A stretch of DNA of 64,000 nucleotides, taken from NCBI GenBank assembly GCA_903925975.1, contig CAIYHG010000124.1, positions 36,397 through 100,396 on the forward strand. Direction: 5' to 3'. Origin of the DNA: an uncultured Acidobacteriia bacterium. Lineage in GTDB: Bacteria; Acidobacteriota; Terriglobia; Bryobacterales; Bryobacteraceae. The notes beneath the pieces are model-generated. The model made no database searches. It saw only the letters and a list, made by a program, of their open reading frames with translations, and was not told where the DNA came from. Positions 43,755-54,571 of this stretch are shown piece by piece (position 1 is the first letter of the stretch; each line of letters begins with the position of its first letter). The translations under genes were made by a program, and so were the position numbers.

Positions 43755-46137
43755 CCCCGACCCCAGAACCCGCCTTGGAGAGCGCTCCGGCCGCGTCGAT
43801 GCCTCCGTGCTCGAATCGGCCGTGGGCCTGCTTTCCGAAGGGCGTGGCGCGCGCTTCGCCCTGCTTGCCGTAGGCGGCTATGGGCGGCGCGAACTGTTTC
43901 CCCATTCGGATGTGGACTTGCTGCTGCTCACGCAAGCCGAAGAAGATGCGCGCGAATCGAAGCCCGCGATCGCCGCATTTCAGCAGCGGCTTTGGGACGG
44001 CGGGATGCAGGTCAGCCATTCGGTCCGCACCGTGGAAGAGTGCGTCCAAGTCCACGACGGCAACGTCGAACTGAATATCTCTCTCTTGGACCGCCGCTTT
44101 CTTGCCGGCAATCGCGAACTCTACAGCTCGCTCGAAGAGAAGTTTCCGCGCTTCCTGAGAGCCAGCCGGGACGTGCTTGTAGCCAACCTTTCGCGGTTGA
44201 CGCGAGATCGATACGCCAAGTACTCCGATACCTTCTACCACCTGGAACCGAACGTGAAGGAAACCCCGGGCGGGTTGCGCGACCATCACCTGATCTACTG
44301 GCTGGAATGTCTCCGCGGAAATCCCTGGCCCGAAGCCTCACCCGAACTCGCCCGCAGTTTCGAACACATGGCGCGCATCAGGCTCTGGCTCCACGACCAC
44401 TCCACCCGCGACCAGAACGCGCTCACATTCGATTTGCAGGACGCCATCGCCGAGGATTGGAACTCGGGCGACGCCGCCGGGTTCATGCGCGAGTATTACC
44501 GCCAGTCCCGAGCGGCCTATCGCGCGGCCACGCGGGAACTGGAATCGCTTGAGGCCAGGACCAGCGGCCTGCTCGCCAACTTCCGCGACTGGCGGTCGCG
44601 TCTGGGCAACGCCGATATCGCCGTCCGCAAGGACAGGGCGCACGTGCGCGAACCGCACCTGATGCAGCGCGACCCCGAACTCGCTCTGCGCCTGTTCGAG
44701 TTCACGGCCCGGCACGGAATTCCGCCATCGGTCGAAACCGCGCGCCGCATTGAAGCCTGCCTCCCGGCCTTCGACGCGCACTTCGGCGTGGAGCGGCCCC
44801 TGTGGCCGGCTTTGAGCCGCTTGTTCGCTCTTGAGCATGCGCCCATGGCGCTACGCGCCATGCACGAAACGGGCGCTTTGTATTCCTTCTTTCCGGAATT
44901 GAAGGGCATTGAGTGCCAGGTGATCCGCGATTTCTACCACCGCTATACGGTAGACGAGCACACCATTGTCGCCATTGAGACCCTGCGTTCGCCGCAAGGC
45001 TCCTACGCCGGCCTTCTGGCCGAAGCCGGCAACGTCCCCGCCATGATTCTGGCCACGCTGTTCCACGATGCCGGCAAAGGTGAAGAGGGAGAAGGCCACG
45101 TCACGGGCTCGGTCCGGCTCGCCGAAATCGCAATGGAGCGCATCGGCGTTTCGCAGCCGGAGCGGGAACTGGTGGTGTTCCTGATTGGCAACCATCTGGT
45201 GCTCTCGGCAGTGATGCAATCACGCGATGTGTTTGACCCCGAAACCATCCGCGAGGTGGTGGCGCAAATGGGAACCGTGGAACGCCTGAAGGGGCTCACG
45301 CTGCTCACTTATGCCGATATTTCGGCGGTTAACCCTTCCGCCATGACCCCATGGCGCGCCGAGCAACTGTGGCAGCTCTATCTGGCGGCCTACAACGAGA
45401 TCACCCGCACCCTCGAATCCGAACGCATCGATAGCGCCGTCGCCATCGCCGCGCACGCCGAATTTCTGGAAGGTCTTCCCATACGGTACTTGCGAACTCA
45501 CTCGGAAGCCGACGTCGCCAGCCACGTGGCGCTCGAAGAGAAAAGCCGCAAGAAGGGCGCCGCCGTCGAGATAGAACGGCTGGACGCTGCATGGCAGATG
45601 ACGCTCGTCGCCAAAGACCGTCCGGGCCTGTTTGCCTCCGCGGCTGGAGCGCTGGCCGGCTTCGGCCTCAACATCTTGCGCGCCGAAGCGTATACGAACA
45701 GCCGCGGCGAGGCGCTCGATGCCTTCGTGTTCGCCGATCCGCTGCGCAATCTGGACCTCAACCCCTCCGAAGTCGATCGCCTGCGCGCCACTGCCGAACG
45801 GGTTCTTTCGGGCCGCATGGATGTGAAGGAGTTGCTGAAAGGGCGCCCCAAGCCCGTTCTCCCCAGCCGCAAAGCGCACATTCCTTCGACCGTCAATTTC
45901 AATTCCAGCGCCAGCAAGACGGCCACGCTGATCGAAATTGTGGCCGAAGACCGTCCGGGGCTGCTCTACGACGTGGCCTCCACGATATCCTCCGAGGGCG
46001 GCAATATCGAGGTGGTCCTGATCGATACCGAGGCCCACAAGGCGATCGACGTCTTCTACGTCACCAAAGATGGCCGCAAGCTGGACGCCCCGGAGCAGGA
46101 CGCGATGGCCGAAGCGCTTCGCGCCGCCCTCGGCTGA
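43735..46137 (+). CDS. glnD: Bifunctional uridylyltransferase GlnD
   Basis: An 800-residue protein that adds or removes UMP on PII according to glutamine. The transferase motif [25 protein letters not shown] (GG-x-D-x-D) lies at about 45-65; the HD domain, which removes UMP, is at about 440-460 ([15 protein letters not shown]); two ACT domains follow (about 625-700 and 725-795). Slightly shorter than E. coli GlnD (890). The track start (43606) lies inside glnB; GTG 43735 overlaps glnB by 20 bases. amtB-glnB-glnD forms one nitrogen-control operon. Confidence 0.95.
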   Translation: MENRPSSPDPRTRLGERSGRVDASVLESAVGLLSEGRGARFALLAVGGYGRRELFPHSDVDLLLLTQAEEDARESKPAIAAFQQRLWDGGMQVSHSVRTVEECVQVHDGNVELNISLLDRRFLAGNRELYSSLEEKFPRFLRASRDVLVANLSRLTRDRYAKYSDTFYHLEPNVKETPGGLRDHHLIYWLECLRGNPWPEASPELARSFEHMARIRLWLHDHSTRDQNALTFDLQDAIAEDWNSGDAAGFMREYYRQSRAAYRAATRELESLEARTSGLLANFRDWRSRLGNADIAVRKDRAHVREPHLMQRDPELALRLFEFTARHGIPPSVETARRIEACLPAFDAHFGVERPLWPALSRLFALEHAPMALRAMHETGALYSFFPELKGIECQVIRDFYHRYTVDEHTIVAIETLRSPQGSYAGLLAEAGNVPAMILATLFHDAGKGEEGEGHVTGSVRLAEIAMERIGVSQPERELVVFLIGNHLVLSAVMQSRDVFDPETIREVVAQMGTVERLKGLTLLTYADISAVNPSAMTPWRAEQLWQLYLAAYNEITRTLESERIDSAVAIAAHAEFLEGLPIRYLRTHSEADVASHVALEEKSRKKGAAVEIERLDAAWQMTLVAKDRPGLFASAAGALAGFGLNILRAEAYTNSRGEALDAFVFADPLRNLDLNPSEVDRLRATAERVLSGRMDVKELLKGRPKPVLPSRKAHIPSTVNFNSSASKTATLIEIVAEDRPGLLYDVASTISSEGGNIEVVLIDTEAHKAIDVFYVTKDGRKLDAPEQDAMAEALRAALG

Positions 46138-46233
46138 TCCCCCCCTCCAATTGCGCGCCTTCGCACGTTTTGCGGGTTAGCGCGTCGCCATCCTTGTAAT
46201 CGAAATTCGACAACGAACATCGATAGTTTATAC

Positions 46234-46551
46234 ATGGCGATGGATACCAAGCTGTGTTCCGGCCTGATCCGGATCCACGTATTGCACCGTGCCGCGGCGG
46301 CGCCCGTCTTCGGTCTGGGGATGATCGAGGAACTAGCGCGCCATGGTTACCGCATTAGTCCGGGAAGCCTGTATCCCATGCTTCACGGGTTAGAGAAGAA
46401 AGGGTATCTGCTGTCCACCGAAGAGCGGCGCGGAAAATCGCTCCGCAAAGTCTACCGGGCCACCGCGCTGGGGAAGAAAGCGCTGGCTTCGGCGAAACGC
46501 GGCGTTCGGGAACTGCTCCGGGAAATCATGCCGGAAGAATTAGGGCGCTGA
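46234..46551 (+). CDS. PadR-family transcriptional regulator
   Basis: A 105-residue winged-helix protein: VFGLGMIEELARHGYRISPG followed by SLYPMLHGLEKKGYL is the PadR motif; the C-terminal dimer helix is short (PadR-s1 type). It is first in an efflux operon (tolC-like gene 4 bases downstream) and likely represses it until an inducer binds. Acidobacterial genomes hold many such PadR-headed cassettes. Confidence 0.9.
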   Translation: MAMDTKLCSGLIRIHVLHRAAAAPVFGLGMIEELARHGYRISPGSLYPMLHGLEKKGYLLSTEERRGKSLRKVYRATALGKKALASAKRGVRELLREIMPEELGR

Positions 46552-46555
46552 TCGA

Positions 46556-47938
46556 TTGAGAAGAATGTATCGCGCGGCAGCGGCCGCCGCAATTCTGTTA
46601 GTGAGCCGCACGCTGCCGGCGCAGACCGCCGGCGGCCTCACGCTGGAGCAGGCCGTTCAGACAGCGCTCGCGCGCTATCCTTCCGTTCGCGTTTCGCAGG
46701 CGCAAATCGACGAGACCGCCGCAGCCATCTCCCTGGCGCGCGCCGCCTATCTTCCGCGCATTGACGCGGCCGCTCAGGTGAACCGCGCGACGCGCAACAA
46801 TGTCTTTGGCCTTCTGCTCCCGCAAAGCACGCTCCCTCAGATCTCGGGACCCGTGCTCGGAAGCAATAACTTCGGAAGCGTGTGGGGAAGCGCCATCGGC
46901 GCGCTGGTCACCTGGGAGCCTTTCGATTTCGGCCTTCGCTCGGCCAATGTAGGCTCGGCGGCAGCCGCTCGCGCGCAATCCGAAGCAGCGTTAAAGAAAA
47001 CCGAGTTCGCCTTGGCGGTCCAGGCCGCCGACGCCTACCTGACTCTCGCCGCGGCCCAGGCGACCGTGCGCGCCGCTCAGGCCGGCGTAGACCGCGCCGA
47101 AGTGGCTGCCCGTTCGGTGAAGGCTCTCGCCGACGCCGAACTTCGGCCCGGCGCGGACGTGTCGCGCGCCGAAGCGGAACTCGCGGCGGCCCGAACGCAA
47201 TTCATTCAAGCGGGGACCGCTGTCGAAATGGCCAAAGCCCTTCTCGCGGGCTTCACCGGCGGGGATCCCGGCCAACTGACGCTGGCCGCTCCCGCCTTCG
47301 AGCGCCTCCCGGCAGTACGGCCTCCCGAAACCGCCAACCTTGCCGCCAACCCCGAAGCGCTGGAGCGCCAGGCCGCCGTCGAACAGGCCCAGGCCCAGAT
47401 GCGCGCTCTCGAACGGTCGTATTTTCCCCGCTTCTATTTGCAGGCCGCAGCCTCGGCGCGCGGTTCCGGCGCGGAGGTGGACGGCACGCGTCTCGGTGGC
47501 CTCAATGGCCTTGCCCCCTCGGTGCAGAACTACGCGCTTGGCTTTAGCGTGCAGTTCCCCATCCTCGACTTCGTGGGTATTCGCGCCCGTATCGCGGCCC
47601 AAGCCGCTACGGTGCAGGAACGCGCCGCCCTGGCTGACCAGGTAGCCGTCGAACTCCGCGCGCGCTGGAATAGCGCGGTCGCCGAAATCAACGGCGCGCG
47701 TCAGGTGGCGGCCAACACGCCCGCCCAGGTCTCCGCTGCCCGCGACGCCGAGCGGCAGGCTTCGGCGCGCTACGAATCCGGCTTGGGGAGCATTGACCAA
47801 CTTGCCGAAGCGCAGCGCGTGCTCACGCAGGCTGAAATCGACGACGCACTCGCCCGGTTGGGCGTTTGGCGGGGCCTGCTGGGGATCGCCGCCGCTGCCG
47901 GGGACATCCAGCCATTCGTTGCCGAGGCCGCCCGATGA
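46556..47938 (+). CDS. TolC-family outer membrane efflux protein
   Basis: A 460-residue outer membrane factor with a signal peptide (AAAAAAILLVSRTLPAQTAGG) and two repeated OEP domains of long helices (ARYPSVRVSQAQIDETAAAI; LRARWNSAVAEINGARQVAA). Start TTG 46556 or ATG 46565; GAGAAG abuts the latter. It forms the exit channel for the RND pump downstream. Confidence 0.93.
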   Translation: MRRMYRAAAAAAILLVSRTLPAQTAGGLTLEQAVQTALARYPSVRVSQAQIDETAAAISLARAAYLPRIDAAAQVNRATRNNVFGLLLPQSTLPQISGPVLGSNNFGSVWGSAIGALVTWEPFDFGLRSANVGSAAAARAQSEAALKKTEFALAVQAADAYLTLAAAQATVRAAQAGVDRAEVAARSVKALADAELRPGADVSRAEAELAAARTQFIQAGTAVEMAKALLAGFTGGDPGQLTLAAPAFERLPAVRPPETANLAANPEALERQAAVEQAQAQMRALERSYFPRFYLQAAASARGSGAEVDGTRLGGLNGLAPSVQNYALGFSVQFPILDFVGIRARIAAQAATVQERAALADQVAVELRARWNSAVAEINGARQVAANTPAQVSAARDAERQASARYESGLGSIDQLAEAQRVLTQAEIDDALARLGVWRGLLGIAAAAGDIQPFVAEAAR

Positions 47939-47964
47939 GCTTGCACTGGGGAGGGAAATAACGT

Positions 47965-50900
47965 ATGCGCCTCGTCCTGGCTGCGCTTGGCCGGCCTCTC
48001 ACGCTCATCGCGGTTCTCATTGCGGTCGGCTTCGCCGCCGCGCTCGCCATCCACCGAATGCCCGTGGACATCTTCCCGCAAGTGGGCGACCCCGCCATCT
48101 ATGTCGCGCAACCCTATGGCGGCATGGACCCCGCGCAGATGGAAGGCTACCTCACCTATTACTACGAGTATCACTTCCTCTACATCACGGGGATCGACCA
48201 CGTCGAAAGCAAGTCCATCCAGGGCGCCGCTCTGATGAAGCTCGTGTTCCACGAAGGCACGAACATGAGTCAGGCGATGTCGGAAACGGTTGGCTACGTG
48301 AACCGCGCGCGCGCGTTCATGCCGCCGGGCACGGTGCCGCCGTTCATCACGCGCTTCGACGCGGGCAGCGTCGCCGTAGGCCAACTGATCTTCAATAGCG
48401 CCACGCGCTCTCAAGGCGAGCTTCAGGATTTCGCGCTCAACCGCGTGCGGCCCCTGTTCGCGACCATCCCCGGCGTCTCCGCGCCGCCACCCTTCGGCGG
48501 CAACCAGAGAACCATCGTCATAACCCTCGACCCCGATAAACTGCGCCAGCATGACGTCTCGCCCGACCAGGCCATCGCAGCCGTTTCCGCGGCTACGCTG
48601 GTGATGCCATCGGGAAATCTTTCTGCCGGGTCGGTCACCAGCATCGCCCGCACAAACGCCGCTCTCGGCGCCAATCTGTCCGAACTTCTCGATGCCCCTG
48701 TCCACCCGAAGTCTGGCGCCACGGTTACTTTGCGCGACATAGGAACCATCGAAAACGGGACCGATATCGTCACTGCCTACGCCCACGTGAACGGCAAGCG
48801 CACCGTCTACATTCCGGTCACAAAACGCTCCGACGCCTCCACGCTGGCAGTGATCAATGCCGTCAAGGCCGCTATCCCCGAGTTCAAGAAAGCCGTTCCC
48901 GATGACGTGGATGTGCGCCTTGAATTCGATCAATCCCCCACCGTCACGAATTCCATTCGCGGCCTCGTACTGGAAGGGCTGCTTGGCGCCGGGCTCACCG
49001 GCCTGATGGTGCTCCTCTTTCTCCGCGATTGGCGCAGCGCGCTGATCGTCGTAGTGAACATCCCATTCGCCTTGTTGGCGGCAGTCGCGCTTCTGTGGCT
49101 AACCGGCCAAACCATCAACATCATGACGCTCGGCGGGCTCGCGCTCGCCGTGGGCGTACTGGTGGATGAGGCCACGGTCGAAATCGAGAATATCCACACG
49201 GAGATGCGCTCTGGCATCTCGCCGGCGCGCGCCGTGGTGAACGCGGCGAGCAAGACGAACATGGCGCGCCTGCTTTCGATGCTCTGCATCCTGGCCGTCT
49301 TCGTCCCCTCGTTCTTCATGATCGGCGTAAGCCGGCAGTTGTTCGTTCCGCTCTCGCTGGCTGTAGCGTTTGCGATGATTGCGTCCTACCTGCTGTCGAG
49401 CAGCCTCGTACCCGTCTTCTCGGCCTGGCTCATGCGGCCCGTGCGGCACGAAGCCCCGGCGCGCGATGGCCACTTACGGCGGTTCTACAACAGCTACGTA
49501 GGTATCTTCCTTCGACTGCGATGGCCGGCTGCCATTGTGTACCTCGGCGTTTCGTTCGGCATCGTGGCGCTGTTACTGCCGCGCATGGGAACCGAGATCT
49601 TTCCCGATTCGCGCGCGCCGCTTCTGCGCCTGCGGCTTCGAGCCCCCGCCGGAACGCGCGTCGAAGAAACCGAACGCATCGTGCTCCGCGCTTTGGACGT
49701 GATCCGCCGCGAGGCCGGACCAGATAACATTCAGATCACCAGCGATTTCGTCGGCGTCGTGCCTTCGAGCTATCCCGTCGATCTGATCCATCTGTTTACG
49801 AGCGGACCGCAGGAAGCCATCGTGCAGGTTGCGCTCCGCCCCGGCGCCCCCGGCGGCGAGGACCTGCGCGAGCGCCTGCGCGGCGCGCTCCGGCGAGAGT
49901 TGCCGCAGCTTCAGGTGTCCTTCGAAGCGGGCGATATCGTGAGCCAGGTGATGAGCTTTGGCTCGCCCACCCCCATCGAAGTTGCAGTCCTCGGGCCGAG
50001 CTTGCCCGAACTCTACGCCTACGCCGCAAAGGTTCAAACCCGCATGGCCGCGCTCCCGTTTATACGCGACCTGCAGATTCCCCAGGAAGCGCGCTATCCG
50101 ACTCTCGACGTGAATATCGATCGCGAACGCGCCGGCCAGCTCGGCCTCACCATGGCCGACGTCGCGCGCTCCGTCGCGCCGGCCACCTCGTCGTCGCGTT
50201 TCACCCAGCCGAACTACTGGCGCGACCCGAACACCGGCAACGCTTTCCAGATTCAGGTGCAGTTGCCGCAATACCGCATGCAGGGGCCGGGCGAACTGGG
50301 CGGCATTCCCATCTCGAAGGACGGCCACTCCGCGGCGCTGCTCGCGGATGTGGCCGAGTTGAAGCCGGGCTTCATGCCGGGGATGATCGAGCGCTACAAC
50401 GGCAGGCGCGTGGTGAGCCTCACGGCCAACGTGCACGGCATGGCTCTGGGCGATGCCGCGCGGGAACTGAATCAGGCGCTCGCCAAGTTGGAAGCGCCGC
50501 CCCGGGGCATATCGGTGACGCTCCGCGGCCAGATTCCGCCTCTCGAAGCGACCATCTCGGGATTGCGCACGGGGCTGCTGCTGGCGGTTCTCGTAATCAC
50601 GCTATTGCTGGCAGCCAATTTTCAGTCCGTGCGTCTGGCGGCTGCAATCGCGCTCACCGTACCCGCCGTCACGGCGGGAGTATTGCTGGCACTTCGCCTT
50701 ACGGGCGCCACCTTGAACCTGCAATCCTTCATGGGCGCGATCATGGCCATCGGAATCTCTGTCGCGAATTCTATCCTGCTCGTCACCTTTGCCGAGCGAT
50801 TCCGCCACGAAGGCGCAACGCCGCTCGAAGCCGCGCGGCACGGGGCCGCCAGCCGCGTGCGCGCTATTCTGATGACCGCCTCCGCCATGGTCTTCGGCAT

Positions 50901-51105
50901 GCTGCCGATGGCCATTGGCTTTGGAGAAGGCGGCGCGCAAACGGCGCCCCTCGGGCGCGCCGTCATCGGCGGTTTGATCGCCTCCACGTTCGCCACGCTC
51001 ACCGTGCTGCCGGGAATCTATGCCATCCTGCAGCGCGGAGCATCGCCCCATTCCGCATCGCTAAACCCCAACGACCCCGGGAGCCGCTACTATGACCCTG
51101 CGTAA
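47965..51105 (+). CDS. RND-family efflux transporter (inner membrane)
   Basis: A 1046-residue transporter with 12 helices and two large periplasmic loops. Helix 4 carries GLALAVGVLVDEATVEIENI, where DE replaces the DD pair typical of AcrB; Asp is kept at the first position. The N-terminal MRLVLAALGRPLTLIAVLIA and C-terminal FASTLTVLPGIY are normal. Substrate (drug, solvent or metal) is not set by sequence; it lacks clear CzcA metal motifs. GGGAGGG lies a suitable distance upstream of the ATG. Confidence 0.95.
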   Translation: MRLVLAALGRPLTLIAVLIAVGFAAALAIHRMPVDIFPQVGDPAIYVAQPYGGMDPAQMEGYLTYYYEYHFLYITGIDHVESKSIQGAALMKLVFHEGTNMSQAMSETVGYVNRARAFMPPGTVPPFITRFDAGSVAVGQLIFNSATRSQGELQDFALNRVRPLFATIPGVSAPPPFGGNQRTIVITLDPDKLRQHDVSPDQAIAAVSAATLVMPSGNLSAGSVTSIARTNAALGANLSELLDAPVHPKSGATVTLRDIGTIENGTDIVTAYAHVNGKRTVYIPVTKRSDASTLAVINAVKAAIPEFKKAVPDDVDVRLEFDQSPTVTNSIRGLVLEGLLGAGLTGLMVLLFLRDWRSALIVVVNIPFALLAAVALLWLTGQTINIMTLGGLALAVGVLVDEATVEIENIHTEMRSGISPARAVVNAASKTNMARLLSMLCILAVFVPSFFMIGVSRQLFVPLSLAVAFAMIASYLLSSSLVPVFSAWLMRPVRHEAPARDGHLRRFYNSYVGIFLRLRWPAAIVYLGVSFGIVALLLPRMGTEIFPDSRAPLLRLRLRAPAGTRVEETERIVLRALDVIRREAGPDNIQITSDFVGVVPSSYPVDLIHLFTSGPQEAIVQVALRPGAPGGEDLRERLRGALRRELPQLQVSFEAGDIVSQVMSFGSPTPIEVAVLGPSLPELYAYAAKVQTRMAALPFIRDLQIPQEARYPTLDVNIDRERAGQLGLTMADVARSVAPATSSSRFTQPNYWRDPNTGNAFQIQVQLPQYRMQGPGELGGIPISKDGHSAALLADVAELKPGFMPGMIERYNGRRVVSLTANVHGMALGDAARELNQALAKLEAPPRGISVTLRGQIPPLEATISGLRTGLLLAVLVITLLLAANFQSVRLAAAIALTVPAVTAGVLLALRLTGATLNLQSFMGAIMAIGISVANSILLVTFAERFRHEGATPLEAARHGAASRVRAILMTASAMVFGMLPMAIGFGEGGAQTAPLGRAVIGGLIASTFATLTVLPGIYAILQRGASPHSASLNPNDPGSRYYDPA

Positions 51106-52186
51106 TCGCCTTCTTATCCTCTGCTCGGCCGCGCTCGCTAGCGCTTTACCGGTGCTCTCCCAACCCGCGTTTGTTGCCGTGATTTCACGCCCCGTATCCC
51201 GCACCGTCGATCTTCCGGGAGAGTTCGAACCGTATCTGAGCGTTTCGCTTCATGCGCGCGTGCCGGGTTACGTGGAGCGCGTGCTTGTGGATCGCGGCAG
51301 CGCCGTCAAAGAAGGCCAAGCCCTGATCGAATTGAGCGCTCCGGAAATGACCGCCCGCATCGCCGAAGCCGCCGCCAAAGCGCAATCCGCCGAGTCCGAC
51401 CGCGCGCAAGCCGAAGCGCGGCTCACCGGCGCCCGGAGCACGTACGACCGCCTGCGCAAAGCGTCGCAGACGCCCGGCGCAATTGCGGGCAATGAACTCG
51501 TGCAGGCGGAACAGGAGGTGCAGGCGGCCGAAGCTCTGTCGCGTTCGCGTGCCCAAGCCGTCACCGCCGCGCAGGCGAGCCAGCGCGCCTTGGAAGAACT
51601 CGAAACCTATTTGCGAATCACCGTGCCGTTTGATGGCGTCGTCACCGAGCGTCTGGTTCATCCGGGCGCGCTCGTGGGACCCGGTTCGGATACGGCCTTG
51701 CTGACCGTTCAGCAGATCTCGCGGCTGCGTCTGGTGGTGTCCGTGCCCGAGGAATACAGCGGAGACATCTCGGCCGGCGCCAAAGTCACGTTTCACGTTT
51801 CCGCATTTCCCGGTAAGGCGTTTACCGGCGCGGTCGCCCGCAGCGCGCACGCACTTGACCGCAGCTCACGCACGCTGCCTGTGGAACTGGACGTAGCTAA
51901 CAGCGATGGCGCGCTCGCTCCTGGAATGTATCCGCGAGTAAGCTGGCCGGTCCGCTCATCGGGCGCCGCGTTGCTGGTCCCGAAAACCGCGGTAGTCACC
52001 ACCACGGAACGCACCTTCGTGATTCGCGACCGCAACGGCGCTGCCGAGTGGGTGGACGTAGCGAAGGGCGCGGCCGATGGCGACCTCATCGAAATCCGAG
52101 GCGATCTACACCCCGGTGACAAAGTAGTCAGCCGCGCCACCGACGAAATCCGCAACGGTGCACGCCTGCAGGCAGCCGGCAAATAG
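51092..52186 (+). CDS. RND periplasmic adaptor (membrane fusion protein)
   Basis: A 364-residue HlyD-like adaptor with a signal peptide (LLILCSAALASALPVLS), a lipoyl half (VPGYVERVLVDRGSAVKEGQ), a helical hairpin (AEAAAKAQSAESDRAQAEAR) and a beta-barrel domain (LRLVVSVPEEYSGDISAGAK). It joins the pump and TolC. The start overlaps the pump stop by 14 bases. Gene order is outer factor, pump, adaptor. Confidence 0.94.
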   Translation: MTLRNRLLILCSAALASALPVLSQPAFVAVISRPVSRTVDLPGEFEPYLSVSLHARVPGYVERVLVDRGSAVKEGQALIELSAPEMTARIAEAAAKAQSAESDRAQAEARLTGARSTYDRLRKASQTPGAIAGNELVQAEQEVQAAEALSRSRAQAVTAAQASQRALEELETYLRITVPFDGVVTERLVHPGALVGPGSDTALLTVQQISRLRLVVSVPEEYSGDISAGAKVTFHVSAFPGKAFTGAVARSAHALDRSSRTLPVELDVANSDGALAPGMYPRVSWPVRSSGAALLVPKTAVVTTTERTFVIRDRNGAAEWVDVAKGAADGDLIEIRGDLHPGDKVVSRATDEIRNGARLQAAGK

Positions 52187-52297
52187 CGCTGACGGCCCGG
52201 CCGCGAGGGAGCGGTAGCGTGAATTATCCGCTGAACTTGATGCCGAGGCAACCCAATTGCCCCAAAGGGCCGAAGGCCCGAGTGGCTGCCCCGGCGT

Positions 52298-54556
52298 TTA
52301 CTTGATGACCGCCTTTTCCGCCGCCTCGTTCTCGTAATCGTCCTCGACGCGTACGGCAATCGTGTGCTCGCCGGGCGCTGCGTCGAGCGTCAACGCGTAG
52401 TCCAATTCGGAAGCATCGGAAAGCTTGGTTACCGGCGCGGCCATGGTCCAGTCGCCGCCGTCGAGCGAATATTCCGCCTGCGCGATATTGTTCAGCGCGT
52501 CCGCCGCGTGCCAGCGCGCCTCCAACTTTGCGCCATTCCGCGCGGCCGTGAGATTGGTGATTTTAGGCGCGGCGTTGTCGATGATGAATGGGTCGCCGAT
52601 TGTCACAGCCGAGAGCGCATCCGCGGGCGGATTGTCCGGCAGGTCCGAAACCGTTACGCGAAGCCGGTATTCGCCATCCGCGTACGCCGTGGAATCCCAC
52701 GAGTAGTATTTCTCTGAGAGCTTATCCTTCAGCGGCTTCCACTGAGTCTCGTTCTCGCCCTTGATTTCGAGCGTGTAGCTCATCTCGTCGCCGTTCGGGT
52801 CGAGCGCCAGCCAGCGCGCCCCCACGCAGCCCTTCGCGTAAGTCATCGCGGGCGTTATGGTGACAGTCGATTCCGCCGGCGGGGCCACAGCGGGGCGCGG
52901 CGCCGCGCGCGCCGTGAGCATCGGCAGCGTGACCGATGCAGGCGCGGGGGCCGCAGCCGCGGCGGGCGCGGGGAAGCGGAAATTCGGCGGCGTCATCTCG
53001 ATGCGGTCCACCCGAGGCTCCAGATTCTTCGGCAGGTAGGCCACGTCCACGTAGTCGAGTTCCGGCGACTCCCCGGATGCGCTGCTGGTCAGCGTGGCCT
53101 TCCATTGGACGAACCGCGCCGGGGGAGAACCGATGTGTCCGCCTTTCGGAACTGTAACCGGCGCCGACCACGCGCTCCAGTTCTGCTGCGGCGATTCCAC
53201 GTTGCCGCTGCGCGTCGCAATGGCCACCTGCCCGCCCTTCAACGCGCTGTCAAAACTCAAACGCCCCCACTGCGAATGCAAACCGCTATCGAACACATCG
53301 CTTTCGATCGTGCCTTCGCGCGCCACCCCCGGGCCTATCTCGTAAACCTTCCCGGTGTTTCCGGTGGCCGCATAGAGCTTTCCGTTGCTGCCCGTCTGGA
53401 ACGCCGTCACCTGGCCGGCCGGCTCGGTCAGCAGCGCCGTATATGTGGTCGGCGATTCGATGCGGTAGATATTTCCCTTGTTGCCCGCGCCCACCAGCGC
53501 CCGGCCGGCGTGGTCGAACGCGATCGCGTAAGCTACATCCTGAGCGTGGTTCCAAACGCGTCGCGGCGTTCCGTCCGCGTCAACGCGATAGACGTCGCTG
53601 CCGCCGGTAACTGCCGCCGGCGCCCCGGTTTGAGCGGGCGGAGCGGCCTGCCTCGGGGCCGCCGTGAGTTGCCCGGGAGCGGTCGGGTTGGCGACCGCGG
53701 CCGGCGCCGGAGCCGCCGCGGGCGCCGGCGCGGGCTGCGGAGCGGGCGCTGGCGCCGGGGCTTGCTTCAAACCCACCGCAGCCGCGTAGATGGCGCCGTC
53801 GGGAGCCACGGCCACCGCCGTCACTTCGCGTTTCGGAGTCTGGTAGAGCACGAAGCCCTGCCCCGCGGGCGAGACCCGCAGCACGATGCCTCCCGGTTCG
53901 GTCCCCGCGATCACCTGGTCCTGCCGGTCCACGGCGAGGGAGCGGATGTGCGTCTCATCCATGTGGAAGAACGCCGCGCCCTTGCCGTCGGGCATCACGC
54001 GATGGATATCGCCGTGATCCCCCGTAGCGATGTATAGATTTCCCTTGGAGTCAAACGCCATTCCCCAGATGTACTTGGCCTTAGGGTCATAGAATACTTC
54101 GGATTTCCCGGCGGGGTCCACGCGGTAAACGCTGCCGTCGGGAGAAGTGGCTACGTACACGCGGTCTTTCGAATCCACGGCGATGGCGTGGATTTCGAGC
54201 GCATCCCACTCCGCCAGCACACGCGCTTTGCCGTCCGGCGGAATGATGTAGAGCTTGGCGCCGGTGCCGCCGCCCGCGTAGAGATTCCCCTTCGAATCCC
54301 GCGCCAGCGCCCACAGATAGGCGTTTGAGGCGTCGAAAAGTTCCCGCGATTCGGGCGCCAGGCTCAGCAGCCCGTCGCTCCGCGAGGAAAGGTTCTTCAT
54401 GACGCCTTTTTCAAAATCCGCGTATTCGCCCTGTGTCCAGGTACGCGTTTCGCCGGCGTGCAATAGGGCCGCGGCGGGCAGCAGAAAAGCCGCCCAGCGT
54501 GTAACGGCGCGTCGCCGCCATAGGCGGGGCGCCGGGAAACTCGAAAGATTTCTCAT
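52298..54556 (-). CDS. Secreted beta-propeller protein with Pro/Ala linker
   Basis: A 752-residue exported protein. After the signal region (WAAFLLPAAALLHAGETRTW) are repeated blades such as DSKGNLYAGGGTGAKLYIIP and DSKDRVYVATSPDGSVYRVD, an NHL/SMP-30-like propeller (about 65-440) interrupted by a Pro/Ala linker (about 265-320). The C-terminal third has Ig-like or discoidin-type strands (YTLEIKGENETQWKPLKDKL, YALTLDAAPGEHTIAVRVED). Probably surface or periplasmic binding; ligand unknown. 15 bases after the S55-type peptidase gene. Confidence 0.75.
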   Translation of the reverse strand: MRNLSSFPAPRLWRRRAVTRWAAFLLPAAALLHAGETRTWTQGEYADFEKGVMKNLSSRSDGLLSLAPESRELFDASNAYLWALARDSKGNLYAGGGTGAKLYIIPPDGKARVLAEWDALEIHAIAVDSKDRVYVATSPDGSVYRVDPAGKSEVFYDPKAKYIWGMAFDSKGNLYIATGDHGDIHRVMPDGKGAAFFHMDETHIRSLAVDRQDQVIAGTEPGGIVLRVSPAGQGFVLYQTPKREVTAVAVAPDGAIYAAAVGLKQAPAPAPAPQPAPAPAAAPAPAAVANPTAPGQLTAAPRQAAPPAQTGAPAAVTGGSDVYRVDADGTPRRVWNHAQDVAYAIAFDHAGRALVGAGNKGNIYRIESPTTYTALLTEPAGQVTAFQTGSNGKLYAATGNTGKVYEIGPGVAREGTIESDVFDSGLHSQWGRLSFDSALKGGQVAIATRSGNVESPQQNWSAWSAPVTVPKGGHIGSPPARFVQWKATLTSSASGESPELDYVDVAYLPKNLEPRVDRIEMTPPNFRFPAPAAAAAPAPASVTLPMLTARAAPRPAVAPPAESTVTITPAMTYAKGCVGARWLALDPNGDEMSYTLEIKGENETQWKPLKDKLSEKYYSWDSTAYADGEYRLRVTVSDLPDNPPADALSAVTIGDPFIIDNAAPKITNLTAARNGAKLEARWHAADALNNIAQAEYSLDGGDWTMAAPVTKLSDASELDYALTLDAAPGEHTIAVRVEDDYENEAAEKAVIK

Positions 54557-54571
54557 TCTGTTTGTAAGCGG